Of a stretch of 64,000 bases of DNA, positions 46,405-55,709 are shown piece by piece. How positions within the stretch are numbered: position 1 is the first letter of the stretch; each line of letters starts with the position of its first letter. The position numbers and the translations under genes are program-made. The notes under the pieces were generated by a model, which was not told the origin of the DNA, did no database searches, and saw nothing but the letters and a program-made list of their open reading frames with translations. This DNA is from Limnobacter olei (lineage in GTDB: Bacteria > Pseudomonadota > Gammaproteobacteria > Burkholderiales > Burkholderiaceae_B): the NCBI RefSeq assembly GCF_029087225.1, contig NZ_JARFJD010000003.1, positions 97,402-161,401 on the forward strand, read 5' to 3'.

Positions 46405-46872
46405 TTAATCTACTGGCACCTCGGTTTTATCCACCACCCTGCGCAGCACAAAACTGGTGTGCACCCCGGTTACACCTTTAATGCGGGTAATTTTGTTCAA
46501 CAGCAAATTCTGGTAACCGTCCATGTCAGCAACAATCACTTTCAACTGGTAATCGGCCTGCTGGCCTGTGATCAACAAGCATTCCTGCACCTCGGGAATT
46601 GCTTCAATGGCGCCTTCAAAACTGGCGAAGCGTTCCGGCGTGTGCTGATCCATGGAAATATAAATCAGCGCCATCAGGCTGTACCCCAGTTTTTTCGCAT
46701 CCACCAAGGCGCGGTAACCAGTGATCAGCCCGGCCTCTTCCAAAGCCTTCACGCGGCGCAAACATGGCGAAGGCGACAAACCAATGGCATCGGCCAGGTC
46801 TTGGTTGCTCATTCGCCCATCGGCCTGCAACAGGGTCAAAATTCGTTTGTCATAGCGGTCAAGTTCCTGCAT
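46405..46872 (-). CDS. Lrp/AsnC-family transcriptional regulator
   Basis: This 155-residue regulator has an N-terminal winged HTH (DLADAIGLSPSPCLRRVKAL) and a C-terminal RAM/ACT-like domain for effector binding and octamer assembly (TGQQADYQLKVIVADM). The ATG at 46872 (MQELDRYDKRIL) gives a family-typical length; a TTG at 46920 would add 16 unrelated residues. It is divergent from leuA over a 141-base AT-rich gap. Leucine-responsive control of leuA is a reasonable inference, not a demonstrated link. Confidence 0.92.
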   Translation of the reverse strand: MQELDRYDKRILTLLQADGRMSNQDLADAIGLSPSPCLRRVKALEEAGLITGYRALVDAKKLGYSLMALIYISMDQHTPERFASFEGAIEAIPEVQECLLITGQQADYQLKVIVADMDGYQNLLLNKITRIKGVTGVHTSFVLRRVVDKTEVPVD

Positions 46873-47013
46873 TTCGTTTTTAATGCCTCTAAGTAAGCTA
46901 TTTTTGCAATTATCTGCCAATTAATAACATTTTCCAGGCAATAAACGCAATCATATTTCACAGCTTAAAGCCTACACTGTTTTTCATCGATTCAAGTTTC
47001 AGGCCTAAGCAGC
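46873..47013. promoter_or_regulatory. AT-rich divergent region between the Lrp-type regulator and leuA
   Basis: This 141-base gap is noticeably AT-rich against its flanks and holds the promoters of both genes. A TACACT hexamer at about 46972 could be a -10 for leuA, without a good -35. Lrp proteins favour AT-rich curved DNA, which fits, but no consensus half-sites can be named safely. Confidence 0.4.
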
Positions 47014-48684
47014 ATGTTGAAGAACCCCGCCACCAAATATCGCCCCGCTTACAAAGTGGACCTGCCCGACAGAACATGGCCCAACAAGGCCATCGAGAAT
47101 GCGCCAATCTGGTTAAGCACCGATTTGCGCGACGGCAACCAAGCGATTTTTGAACCCATGAGTGTGGCCACCAAACTGGACTTCTTCAAGGAATTGGTGC
47201 GCATCGGCTTCAAGGAAATCGAGGTGGGCTTTCCCGCCGCCTCGCAGATCGACTTCGACGTGGTTCGGCATTTGATCAACAACAATTTGATTCCGAACGA
47301 TGTTACCCCCATGGTCATGACCCAGGCTCGTGATGATCTTATCGAGCGAACAGTGGAATCGGTGATTGGTGCCAAAAGCGCCATCATCCACATCTACAAC
47401 TCCACCGCACCCGTGTGGAGAAATACGGTGTTCCGCATGACTGTGCCTGAAGTGATCGACATGGTGAACAAGCGCGTGCAGAAAGTGAAAGAACTCACCG
47501 ACGCACACCCTGAAACACAGTGGGTTTTGCAGTACTCGCCCGAGTGTTTCAACATGACCGAACTGGATGTGGCTTTGCAGGCTTGCAACACCGCGATTGA
47601 AGCGTGGAATGCAGGGCCGAATCGCAAGATCATCATCAACCTGCCCACCACAGTGGAATGGAGCACCCCCAATGTGTTCGCTGACCAAATTGAATGGATG
47701 AACAGGCGCCTGAATCGCCGTGAACATGTGGTGCTGTCCGTGCACCCTCACAATGATCGAGGCACTGGCGTGGCCACCGCAGAGCTGGCCATGATGGCTG
47801 GCGCGCAACGGGTTGAAGGCTGCCTGTTCGGCAATGGTGAACGCTGTGGCAACGTCGACATCGTGACGCTGGCCTTGAACATGTACACCCAAGGTGTGCA
47901 CCCGAACCTTGATTTTTCTGACATCAATGCCGTGGCCCGTGTGGTGGAAAGCTGTACACAACTTCCCATTCACCCCCGCCATCCGTATGTGGGCGATTTG
48001 GTGTACACCGCGTTTTCGGGTTCGCACCAGGATGCGATCAAGAAAGGTTTCGACATTCAAAAACCTGACGCCATTTGGGAAGTACCTTATTTGCCCATCG
48101 ACCCGGTCGATGTCGGCCGCACTTACGACAGCGTAATTCGCGTGAACAGCCAGTCGGGCAAAGGTGGCATTGCCTACATTCTGGAACGTGAACATGGCGT
48201 GGTCATGCCGCGCCGCATGCAAGTGGAGTTTTCAAGTGTGGTGCAAAAGGTGAGCGACAGCACGGCTGCTGAAATGACATCGCCCGCCCTGTGGGCGCTG
48301 TTCGAACAAACCTATTTGCAAAATGATGAAAGTCAGCCGCGCTACATCAGCCACAAAGTTTTTGATACCGAAGGTGGCCAAGGCATTGAGATTACCGTAC
48401 AGCAACACGGTGAAACCATTCGCCTTGAAGGCGTGGGCAATGGTCCGCTGGATGCCGCGGTGCAAGCCCTCGGTGTGCCCATGGATATTGTAGGGTTCGA
48501 GGAACGCAGTGTTGGGCAAGGCGCAAAATCAAAGGCCATGGCGATTATTGAAGTGAGCGTACCCAACATGCCCGGCAGCAAGTTTGGCGTGGGCTTTCAC
48601 GACAACATCACCACCGCCAGCTTGATGGCGCTGGTCAGTGCATGGCGCAGGGTTGAAGCGCCCATGCCCGTCGAATTGAAATAA
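47014..48684 (+). CDS. leuA: 2-isopropylmalate synthase, long form
   Basis: LeuA (556 residues) condenses acetyl-CoA and 2-ketoisovalerate, the first step of leucine synthesis. It has the DRTWPNKAIENAPIWLSTDL start, the LRDGNQA metal-binding motif and LSVHPHNDRGTGVATAELA. A C-terminal regulatory domain (about 430-556) should mediate leucine inhibition. It belongs to the long type seen in actinobacteria and fungi rather than the shorter enteric type. A terminator-like hairpin follows, right before pth. Confidence 0.96.
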   Translation: MLKNPATKYRPAYKVDLPDRTWPNKAIENAPIWLSTDLRDGNQAIFEPMSVATKLDFFKELVRIGFKEIEVGFPAASQIDFDVVRHLINNNLIPNDVTPMVMTQARDDLIERTVESVIGAKSAIIHIYNSTAPVWRNTVFRMTVPEVIDMVNKRVQKVKELTDAHPETQWVLQYSPECFNMTELDVALQACNTAIEAWNAGPNRKIIINLPTTVEWSTPNVFADQIEWMNRRLNRREHVVLSVHPHNDRGTGVATAELAMMAGAQRVEGCLFGNGERCGNVDIVTLALNMYTQGVHPNLDFSDINAVARVVESCTQLPIHPRHPYVGDLVYTAFSGSHQDAIKKGFDIQKPDAIWEVPYLPIDPVDVGRTYDSVIRVNSQSGKGGIAYILEREHGVVMPRRMQVEFSSVVQKVSDSTAAEMTSPALWALFEQTYLQNDESQPRYISHKVFDTEGGQGIEITVQQHGETIRLEGVGNGPLDAAVQALGVPMDIVGFEERSVGQGAKSKAMAIIEVSVPNMPGSKFGVGFHDNITTASLMALVSAWRRVEAPMPVELK

Positions 48685-48726
48685 TCACTGCGATTGTTTG
48701 GAATCAGCCGAACTATCAGCGAAAAT

Positions 48727-48755
48727 ACAGCCTTGTGATTCACAGGGCTGTTTTT
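48727..48755 (+). terminator. Terminator hairpin after leuA, abutting the pth start
   Basis: ACAGCCTTGTGA pairs with TCACAGGGCTGT (one G-U; 11 effective pairs with a three-base loop), followed by five T. It ends four bases before the pth ATG at 48760 and includes the only AGGG near that start. Confidence 0.85.
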
Positions 48756-48759
48756 CTTC

Positions 48760-49359
48760 ATGTCCAGCAACACCCCCATCAAGCTGATCGTTGGCCTTGG
48801 CAACCCTGGCCCGCAGTATGCAGACACACGCCACAATGCAGGCGTTTGGTATCTGGAAGCGCTTGCACGCAAACACAATGTGTTTTTGCAAAGCGACAAG
48901 CGTTTCTTTGGCGACCTGGCGCGCATCAAGTTTGCGGGTGAAGACGTGTGGTTGCTGTTCCCCACCACCTTCATGAACCGCTCTGGTCAGGCTGTTGGCG
49001 CTTTGGCAAAATTCTTCAAAATCAAGCCTGAGGAAATTCTGGTGGCGCACGATGAACTGGACTTGCTGCCCGGTCAAATCAAAATGAAAAAAGGTGGCGG
49101 CCATGCCGGCCACAACGGGTTGAAAGACATTCATGCCCACATGGGCAGCAACGAATTCTGGCGCGCGCGCATCGGCATTGGCCACCCCCGTAGCCTCAAC
49201 CTTCAACAAGGCGTCGCCGACTTTGTTTTGCATCGCCCCAGCAGTGATCAACAGCAGGTGATCGACAAATCAATCGATGTGCTGCTGAAACACACCGAGT
49301 TAATATTGAAGGGACAAATTGGCCAGGCCACCACGCACATTCACACGGAGTGCGCATGA
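48760..49359 (+). CDS. pth: Peptidyl-tRNA hydrolase
   Basis: Pth (199 residues) frees tRNA from stalled peptidyl-tRNA and is essential. The start region IKLIVGLGNPGPQYADTRHN contains the catalytic H25, and AHDELDLLPG supplies the conserved Asp. The ATG at 48760 is well fixed by homology, but it has no free ribosome binding site: the only purine-rich stretch is inside the upstream hairpin. The stop overlaps the next start by ATGA. Confidence 0.96.
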   Translation: MSSNTPIKLIVGLGNPGPQYADTRHNAGVWYLEALARKHNVFLQSDKRFFGDLARIKFAGEDVWLLFPTTFMNRSGQAVGALAKFFKIKPEEILVAHDELDLLPGQIKMKKGGGHAGHNGLKDIHAHMGSNEFWRARIGIGHPRSLNLQQGVADFVLHRPSSDQQQVIDKSIDVLLKHTELILKGQIGQATTHIHTECA

Positions 49360-50471
49360 GAAGCAGCATAAAGATTATTTTGGGCGATCGCGCCAAAGCG
49401 CACATTGCCAACAAAGGGCTAAAGCCAGAGGACATTTGTGCCATTCCCGCCGCCGCAGGTGGCCCGAAAGGTTTGATTTTGCAAGGGCTTGATCAGTATT
49501 TGTTCAACGACTGGCTGGGCGCAGCGCACTTGGAAAGCCGTGCCGCAAATGGCGTAAAACCATTGCAATTAATTGGTGCATCTATCGGTGCTTGGCGCAT
49601 GGCAGCGGCTGCCAGCAGCAACCCCGAAGCCACACTCAAGCGACTTGCCCAGCAATATGTTGAAGCGCAAGACTACAGCAAGGGCGTGGACCGCCATGAG
49701 ATAAGCCGCGTGTGCCAGGCAATGGTGCAAGCCGTGGTGGCCGATGAAGCACAGCATATGGTGAAACCTGTGGGCAAAGAATTGCTGGTGTGGGTGAATA
49801 AAGGCTTAACGCCACTGCACCATGCGCAACAGCAGCGCGCCCGCAAGCGTGGTTTTGCAAGCGCAGTGTTGGCCAACAGCGTAAACCGCAACCGCCTTTC
49901 CAGTTATTTCGAGCGTTGGGTATTCCAAAGCCCGGGAGCGCACACCGATTGGCTAAAGCAGCCCTTTGATCGTATTCCCACCAGAATCGAAGATCTGGAT
50001 GCATTGAACATTCACGATGCACTGTTGGCCAGCGGCAGTATTCCATTTGTACTAAACCCGGTGCACAAAATCGCCCAGGCGCTTCGCGAAGACCACCCCG
50101 AGGTGAAATACCATGAAGGCCCATTCTGGGATGGCGGGTTGACAGATTATCACCTGGCCCTGCCCTATCACCGGCTGGATGGTTTGGTGCTGTACCCGCA
50201 CTTCGCCCCCACGGTGACACCCGGTTGGCTGGACAAGTTTTTAAAGCTGCGCAAAGCCAACCCGGATTGGATGAGTAATGTGATTCTGGTGTGCCCTTCG
50301 CCAGAATTTGTAAAGCGTTTGCCCGCGAAGAAAATTCCAGACCGCAGTGATTTCAAGCGCTACAACTTTGATCACCGCATTCGCATACCGCTGTGGCAAG
50401 CAGCAATTCGAGAAAGTGAACGCATGGCCGACGATTTCTCGAAATGGCTCAACACGCTGAATACCAGGTAA
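49356..50471 (+). CDS. Patatin-like phospholipase family protein
   Basis: This 371-residue protein has the patatin-type catalytic elements: an oxyanion-like AAAGGPKGL at 32-40, the nucleophile elbow GASIGAW with Ser76, and a DGG motif (FWDGGLTDY, near 257) for the catalytic Asp. A lipid acyl hydrolase activity is thus predicted. There is no signal peptide or membrane helix, so it is probably cytoplasmic. ATG 49356 overlaps the pth stop (ATGA) with GGAG upstream, and is preferred to GTG 49350. Its substrate and role are unknown. Confidence 0.85.
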   Translation: MRSSIKIILGDRAKAHIANKGLKPEDICAIPAAAGGPKGLILQGLDQYLFNDWLGAAHLESRAANGVKPLQLIGASIGAWRMAAAASSNPEATLKRLAQQYVEAQDYSKGVDRHEISRVCQAMVQAVVADEAQHMVKPVGKELLVWVNKGLTPLHHAQQQRARKRGFASAVLANSVNRNRLSSYFERWVFQSPGAHTDWLKQPFDRIPTRIEDLDALNIHDALLASGSIPFVLNPVHKIAQALREDHPEVKYHEGPFWDGGLTDYHLALPYHRLDGLVLYPHFAPTVTPGWLDKFLKLRKANPDWMSNVILVCPSPEFVKRLPAKKIPDRSDFKRYNFDHRIRIPLWQAAIRESERMADDFSKWLNTLNTR

Positions 50472-50615
50472 GCAACTCTAGGAGTTTGCCTAGTACAACA
50501 ATTCCAGAACCATCCAATATATCCCTCATACAGGTCAAGCTTTGCGGGGGGATCCAACTTTTTGTCTAGGGCATACCATTGTTTGACAAATTATTTGCCA
50601 AAGGGTGGTGCCATC

Positions 50616-52253
50616 ATGAAGTCTTGGACAATTGCGAGAAAACTTACAGTTTCAATGGCGATTCTAATCGCCCTGTCGGTTTCAATCCTGAGTGTTTTTG
50701 CGCTACAACTTAAAGACCAATCCAGCAACACACAGAACGCGATTGAAAACAATGTCGCCCCCTTGATTGACGTGGCCAATGTTCTTAACTTCATTCAACT
50801 GGCCAGGGTCAACTTGCGTGATGCACTTTTCGCATCACAAGCAAATGCGCCACAGGAAAAAATCAATGCGTATCGAAGTGCCTATCAGGGTTTGGCCAAG
50901 AAAGTAGATGAACTGGTACTCACCCTGGGTAAACGCAAATTGTCCCCCAAGGCCAGCGAGTTTCTCAAGGAAGGCACTGCCGGCTGGGAAGAACTGAAAG
51001 TAGTCGTCGGGAAAATTGAGCGCGCGACTTTGGATCGAAACTTTGACCTGGCCATTGAGCTCATGCTGACCGATTGCTACATTGCCGCAAAGAACGCCGT
51101 GAGCGGCTTTAATCAGTTTGCTGACCTACAGCAACTGGAACTAGAAGGCACAATTGATCAGGATATCCAGACTACCGACTCATTCACCCTGACAGCCAGT
51201 ATCATGGCGTTGTTGTCGATCTGTCTTGCTTCAATCATTGCGTTGCGGACCATCACGCACATGCGTAAATCACTTGATCAGGCCATTGAAATCAGTAAAG
51301 CAATTGAAAGCGGTGACCTGACTCAGAATATCAGCCATGCGGGAGAAGATGAAACCGGCACGCTTCTGAAGAATCTGAGCAACATGAGCAACGGTCTTCG
51401 CGAGACCGTGTCAGCGATGATCAACGGCACACACCAGCTTCAATCCGCCACGGAAATGCTGAACTCGTCGTCCAAGGTGCTCAAACATTCTTCCAGTGAA
51501 GTGTCTGAGTCCACCAACAGCACATCCGCTGCGGTGGAACAATTAGGCAGCAGCATGGACTCTGTGTCGCAATCGGCTGGCGAGGTGTTGGGCAATGTGC
51601 AGCAAAGCCTTGAACAAACCGAGCAGAGCAAAACAAAAATCACGGTGTTGGTGGATGAAATTGGCAAGGTTGAACATGCCGTACAACACATGTCGACCAG
51701 TGTTGGCGCGTTCATCAGCGCCACCCGGAAAATCACCACCATGACCGATGAAATCAAACAGATCGCAGACCAAACCAACTTGCTGGCATTGAATGCTGCA
51801 ATTGAGGCAGCCCGAGCCGGAGAACAAGGACGCGGATTCGCAGTGGTTGCCGATGAAGTGCGCAAACTCGCTGAAATGAGTTCCTGCTCTGCCGTGAAAA
51901 TTTCCGAAACCACCGCAGAACTTAATAGCCTGGCCCAAGTAGTGGAAGGCGCGGTGGGCGAAGGGCTTAGCTCGATCACCAGCTCACGCGGATACGCCGA
52001 CCTTGCTGTACAGGCCATTGTGGAAACAGCGCAGCAGGCGCAAAGATCGCTTTCGGAAGTGAACGAAATTACCAATGGCGTGAATGAGCAAGCCAAGGCG
52101 TCCGATCTGGTTTCCAAAAACCTGAATAGAATCGTGGCGCTGATGGCCACTAGCGAGAAAGCACTGAACAAAAACCTGGAAAGCACGCAATCCATTCTGG
52201 AAGTTGCCCACCTACTGGAACAGGCTGCAACCAAATTCAGACTTCAAAAGTGA
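50616..52253 (+). CDS. Methyl-accepting chemotaxis protein
   Basis: The 545-residue receptor has a first membrane helix at about 12-32, a four-helix-bundle periplasmic sensor (about 35-188), a second helix at about 190-212, a HAMP domain, and a signalling domain with the hairpin tip [20 protein letters not shown]. The tip leads to [12 protein letters not shown], where most receptors have LAERS. No C-terminal CheR-docking pentapeptide is present. The ATG at 50616 with AAGGG upstream is preferred to 50562. No che genes are nearby, so it is an orphan receptor; the ligand is unknown. Confidence 0.93.
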   Translation: MKSWTIARKLTVSMAILIALSVSILSVFALQLKDQSSNTQNAIENNVAPLIDVANVLNFIQLARVNLRDALFASQANAPQEKINAYRSAYQGLAKKVDELVLTLGKRKLSPKASEFLKEGTAGWEELKVVVGKIERATLDRNFDLAIELMLTDCYIAAKNAVSGFNQFADLQQLELEGTIDQDIQTTDSFTLTASIMALLSICLASIIALRTITHMRKSLDQAIEISKAIESGDLTQNISHAGEDETGTLLKNLSNMSNGLRETVSAMINGTHQLQSATEMLNSSSKVLKHSSSEVSESTNSTSAAVEQLGSSMDSVSQSAGEVLGNVQQSLEQTEQSKTKITVLVDEIGKVEHAVQHMSTSVGAFISATRKITTMTDEIKQIADQTNLLALNAAIEAARAGEQGRGFAVVADEVRKLAEMSSCSAVKISETTAELNSLAQVVEGAVGEGLSSITSSRGYADLAVQAIVETAQQAQRSLSEVNEITNGVNEQAKASDLVSKNLNRIVALMATSEKALNKNLESTQSILEVAHLLEQAATKFRLQK

Positions 52254-52313
52254 ACAGGGTGGGGTGAACAAGGTACAATTCACTCCATTCAATTAAGCAC
52301 TTAGCGAATTCTC

Positions 52314-53405
52314 ATGACTCTCAAATGCGGCATCGTTGGCCTTCCCAACGTCGGTAAATCCACCCTGTTCAACGCACTCACCAAGGCTGGCATTGCTGCA
52401 GAAAACTATCCCTTCTGTACAATCGAACCCAATGTGGGCATGGTCGAGGTACCCGACGCTCGCTTGCAACAGTTGGCCGATATCGTGAAGCCCGAGCGTA
52501 TTTTACCCGCCACCGTTGAATTTGTGGACATTGCGGGCCTGGTGGCAGGTGCCTCGAAAGGCGAAGGCTTGGGCAACCAGTTTCTGGCCCACATTCGCGA
52601 AACCGATGCCATTGTGAACGTGGTTCGCTGTTTTGAAGACGACAATGTCATTCACGTCAATGGCCGAGTTGACCCGCTCTCCGACATTGAAACCATTGAA
52701 ACCGAATTGTGTTTGGCTGACATGGGCACCGTTGAAAAGGCAGTGCACCGCTATGCCAAACAGGCGCGCGCAAATGACAAAGAAGCAGCAAAAATTCTGG
52801 CCATTTTGCAGCGTTGTGAGGCGCAACTGAACGAAGCCAAACCCGTGCGTGCATTGGGCCTGGATGCAGAAGAACTGTTTGCAATCAAAAGCTTTGGCTT
52901 GATCACTGCGAAGCCGGCCATGTACGTGGCCAACGTGGCCGAAACTGGTTTCGAGAACAACCCGTTCCTTGAGCGTTTGCAGGAATACGCAGCCAAGCAG
53001 AATGCCCCGGTGGTTGCCGTATGCGCCGCCATTGAAGCTGAAATTGCCGACCTGGAAGACGCCGACAAAATGGAATTTTTGGCCGACATGGGAATGACCG
53101 AGCCTGGACTGAACCGCGTGATTCGTGCGGGCTTCAAATTGCTGGGCCTGCAAACCTACTTCACCGCAGGCCCAAAGGAAGTGCGTGCGTGGACCATTCA
53201 CATCGGAGACACCGCGCCCAAAGCAGCTGGCGTCATTCATACCGATTTTGAGCGCGGTTTTATTCGTGCCCAAACCATCGCGTTCGACGACTACATTCAC
53301 TTCAAGGGCGAAAACGGTGCCAAGGAAGCCGGCAAAATGCGCGCGGAAGGCAAAGAGTATGTGGTGAAAGACGGCGACGTGCTGAACTTCCTGTTCAATG
53401 TTTAA
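52314..53405 (+). CDS. ychF: Ribosome-binding ATPase YchF
   Basis: YchF (363 residues) is an Obg-family P-loop protein that prefers ATP and binds ribosomes; it takes part in stress responses. G1 is [15 protein letters not shown]3 is [14 protein letters not shown], and the altered NxxE-type G4 region fits ATP specificity. The C-terminal TGS-like domain ends in [13 protein letters not shown]. In related genomes it directly follows pth; here two genes lie between. Confidence 0.98.
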   Translation: MTLKCGIVGLPNVGKSTLFNALTKAGIAAENYPFCTIEPNVGMVEVPDARLQQLADIVKPERILPATVEFVDIAGLVAGASKGEGLGNQFLAHIRETDAIVNVVRCFEDDNVIHVNGRVDPLSDIETIETELCLADMGTVEKAVHRYAKQARANDKEAAKILAILQRCEAQLNEAKPVRALGLDAEELFAIKSFGLITAKPAMYVANVAETGFENNPFLERLQEYAAKQNAPVVAVCAAIEAEIADLEDADKMEFLADMGMTEPGLNRVIRAGFKLLGLQTYFTAGPKEVRAWTIHIGDTAPKAAGVIHTDFERGFIRAQTIAFDDYIHFKGENGAKEAGKMRAEGKEYVVKDGDVLNFLFNV

Positions 53406-53431
53406 ACAAGCTGCGAGCTTGGTTTAAAACG

Positions 53432-53456
53432 AAGGCCCTTCGGGGCCTTGTTTTTT
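53432..53456 (+). terminator. Rho-independent terminator after ychF
   Basis: AAGGCCC (53432-53438) and GGGCCTT (53443-53449) form a seven-pair stem closed by a TTCG tetraloop, then G and six T. Confidence 0.93.
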
Positions 53457-53511
53457 GCTTGTCGCCTTTTTGTGCTACGGTAATACCAGTATTCACTCGC
53501 AGTACCCCACC

Positions 53512-54741
53512 ATGTCCAAAGCCCTGAAGTGGTCCATTCTCGCGCTTGTCATCTTTGTTGTCGGGGCCATACTGGCCCATGGCATTGTAGTGCCGCGCTT
53601 CATCTGGGAATCCAAACTGAACAGTGTTCGCAATCAGTACCCCGACCAGCGTATTGATGTAAAACGCGTGGTGTTTGCGCTTTCCCTGAAACCTCAATTG
53701 ATCATTTCTGAAATAGAAGTGGATGACCCAATCCGCAAGGAAAACCTGCAACTGGCCTTGATCAAACTGGGCATGAACGCCTTCGAGTCGATCAAGCAAA
53801 GCCGAATTCAAGTTGAGTCTCTGACCATCAAAGGCCTGGCGGCTCGGGCCGAGAAAGAAGCCGACTGCAGCCAACCCAGCTTGAACTGCACACCCGTGCT
53901 GCCAGTGGCGCTGGCCGCACGGGCCTGGCAAAGTACACAAGTGGCCAACCCCGGTTTTTTTACGCCTGAACTTGCTTTGAATTCACTGGAACTTGAACAG
54001 GCACAGTTCACGGTGAACAACACTGAAGCCCAACAAGAGCTGAGCGGCAAACTGGAGCAGTTCAAGTTTAAAGTGGGCAACAGCACTCCAGACAATCAGT
54101 TCAACCTGGGTTGGCGCCTGGGTATCAAAACCCTGCAGGAAAACAAGCAACTGTACATCGCCATGAATGCGCAAACCGAAGCGGGCCCCATGCGCGAAGT
54201 TTCACTCAAACAATTGAAAGTAGACATTGACGGCCAATGGAACGGTTTTCCGTGGACCGGCACTGCCGAGCAAGACCTGCTGGTGTTGCGCCTTGCGCAG
54301 ACCAACAACGGTGAAGGTGCGCCTTTTATCAAGTTGCATGGTGAAAACCTTCGCACCTATGTGCGTCGAGATGACTTGCCTGAAACACACCAGGCCGCAT
54401 TTTCTGCCCAACAATTTGAGGGTGGCCTGCCCGTGCAAAACTGGACCCTGAACAAAGCCGAATGGACCTACACCCACGAGGATGCCCAAGCCTGGACCTT
54501 CAACATGAACTACATGGCGTCGGAAGGTTTGCTTGAATTACAACCCGAAACCATAAAAGGCAGCGAAGGCATTCCCGCTGAAGCACAGGTGCGTGAATTG
54601 AATTGCGATACAGATGAAACTGCAATTCGGGAAGACAAACCCTACTGGGCTTGGCAAGATGGCTGGTTCAGGGTACTGAACCAACACCCGCTGGAAAAAT
54701 CAAGCCTGGTGTTGTGCCCGGTATTGGCCAATAAACCCTAA
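53512..54741 (+). CDS. Envelope protein of unknown function, AsmA-like start
   Basis: I cannot name this 409-residue protein. One N-terminal membrane helix (about 6-26) is followed by a periplasmic part rich in predicted beta strands and amphipathic patterns, beginning with a VKRVVFALSLKPQLIISEIE segment that resembles the start of AsmA-like proteins. Six cysteines are spread over the protein, some perhaps in disulfides. ATG 53512 is chosen because the membrane helix starts right after it; the frame is open from 53455, inside the preceding terminator. It ends overlapping the convergent gene by four bases. Confidence 0.6.
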   Translation: MSKALKWSILALVIFVVGAILAHGIVVPRFIWESKLNSVRNQYPDQRIDVKRVVFALSLKPQLIISEIEVDDPIRKENLQLALIKLGMNAFESIKQSRIQVESLTIKGLAARAEKEADCSQPSLNCTPVLPVALAARAWQSTQVANPGFFTPELALNSLELEQAQFTVNNTEAQQELSGKLEQFKFKVGNSTPDNQFNLGWRLGIKTLQENKQLYIAMNAQTEAGPMREVSLKQLKVDIDGQWNGFPWTGTAEQDLLVLRLAQTNNGEGAPFIKLHGENLRTYVRRDDLPETHQAAFSAQQFEGGLPVQNWTLNKAEWTYTHEDAQAWTFNMNYMASEGLLELQPETIKGSEGIPAEAQVRELNCDTDETAIREDKPYWAWQDGWFRVLNQHPLEKSSLVLCPVLANKP

Positions 54742-55355
54742 CCAGCAGCCATCGCCAAGTACTGTAAGGCCTTAATTTTGAGTGGTTTGGGTTTCTGCAA
54801 TACGTCACGCTGAATGTCAAACACAACCGACTTCAATAAATCTGTTGTGTTCAGTTCGCTTTCACTCTCAAGACGTTGGAGCTCAACTTTCAGCTTTTCT
54901 GGCACTTTCATCGAAAGTCGCCTACGAGGAATCTTCACCGTATCGATCGTGTAACTCACCAATGAAAGCTTGTGGGCAGACAATAGCCTTTGAATTCCCT
55001 TGGGGTCGTGCGCCAAATCATGAATGTAGTAACACAAAAGGTCTTTACGAAAGTCTGGCGTCGAATCAGGCTCAACAGTGAATGCCGCCAAATCAAGCAT
55101 ATCGAGATAAATTGCCGGCAATCGAACTTCAATCGATCTCAGCGCTTTTCTTCGTGATTCTGAAATGGCGGGCGTTGATTGGGCTGGGATTGATACAACA
55201 TGATCGCATTGGTCACACACACCCACCAAAATATCATGTGCGAATCCTTTTTTGTCGCTGAACGGAACATCCCTTCGCTTAAAGGTTAGCGAAACCATTT
55301 TTCTACAATGATTGCAAATGGCTCGACTTTGATCTCCATCGATGAAAAGTTTCAT
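54738..55355 (-). CDS. Zinc-ribbon protein with two RHH-like segments (candidate antitoxin or regulator)
   Basis: This 205-residue protein is not one I can name. An N-terminal zinc ribbon is clear from CNHC (14-17) and CDQC (47-50), followed by VVSIPAQSTPAI. Two later segments look like ribbon-helix-helix DNA-binding units: one from RSIEVRLPAIYLDML (near 73) and one from RRRLSMKVPEKLKVEL (near 144). A CxxC ribbon plus DNA-binding part recalls MqsA-type antitoxins. It starts 14 bases after the small upstream gene ends, so the two are probably one transcript. Base composition is more AT-rich than the flanks. Confidence 0.6.
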   Translation of the reverse strand: MKLFIDGDQSRAICNHCRKMVSLTFKRRDVPFSDKKGFAHDILVGVCDQCDHVVSIPAQSTPAISESRRKALRSIEVRLPAIYLDMLDLAAFTVEPDSTPDFRKDLLCYYIHDLAHDPKGIQRLLSAHKLSLVSYTIDTVKIPRRRLSMKVPEKLKVELQRLESESELNTTDLLKSVVFDIQRDVLQKPKPLKIKALQYLAMAAG

Positions 55356-55369
55356 ATGTGTTCCTGAAT

Positions 55370-55699
55370 TTATTTATGAACGCTGATAAACCAGGCATCA
55401 GGGTCCACAAAATAAAACTTGATGTACCAATTTTTAACTTTAATCACATGCACCGTGATCTCCTTGACCACATGGTGAGGCGATTCCGTGTGCATACTTC
55501 CATCGCTACTGGCAATCAGTGTCGCGACTTCGATCGCCGAAACCTTACCGAGAGCAAGCAAATTCTTCACATCAATATCGCCACGAGACTCATGCTGATA
55601 ATTTCCGTTCCGTAGCGCACGCAAGATTTCTTTTTTTGCTGATCTATAACCCACAGGCACGCTTAATGTACGACATATTTCGTACAAAGTCCAATTCAA
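55370..55699 (-). CDS. Small basic protein, candidate toxin of a TA-like pair
   Basis: This protein of up to 109 residues is unassigned. It has a basic helical N-terminal part (SAKKEILRALRNGNY) and a C-terminal strand pair (KNWYIKFYF, AWFISVHK) that resembles the ending of MqsR/RelE-like or DUF4258 small toxins; this is weak pattern evidence. The start is uncertain: TTG 55699 keeps the full frame, but a -10 box at 55710-55715 would leave almost no leader, so GTG 55660 or 55654 may be used. A perfect palindrome overlaps the 5' end. The zinc-ribbon gene follows. Confidence 0.5.
   Translation of the reverse strand: MNWTLYEICRTLSVPVGYRSAKKEILRALRNGNYQHESRGDIDVKNLLALGKVSAIEVATLIASSDGSMHTESPHHVVKEITVHVIKVKNWYIKFYFVDPDAWFISVHK
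55667..55686. promoter_or_regulatory. palindromic operator-like site
   Basis: TGTACGA (55667-55673) and TCGTACA (55680-55686) form a perfect inverted repeat with a six-base AT-rich spacer. It lies about 25 bases downstream of a -10 box for the minus-strand pair, in the zone expected for autorepression by a dimeric RHH protein. Confidence 0.55.
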
Positions 55700-55709
55700 T
55701 AAAGGGTGA

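Noticed and set aside
47113-48222. Minus-strand open frame of 369 codons inside leuA
   Set aside because: His- and Val-rich shadow translation of leuA codons; no support as a gene.
50583-50588. TTGACA hexamer before the chemoreceptor gene
   Set aside because: A -10 box at normal spacing is absent and would fall at the ribosome binding site; chance match.
55358-55615. Plus-strand small open frame opposite the candidate toxin gene
   Set aside because: No ribosome binding site or domain; lies fully within the minus-strand pair.
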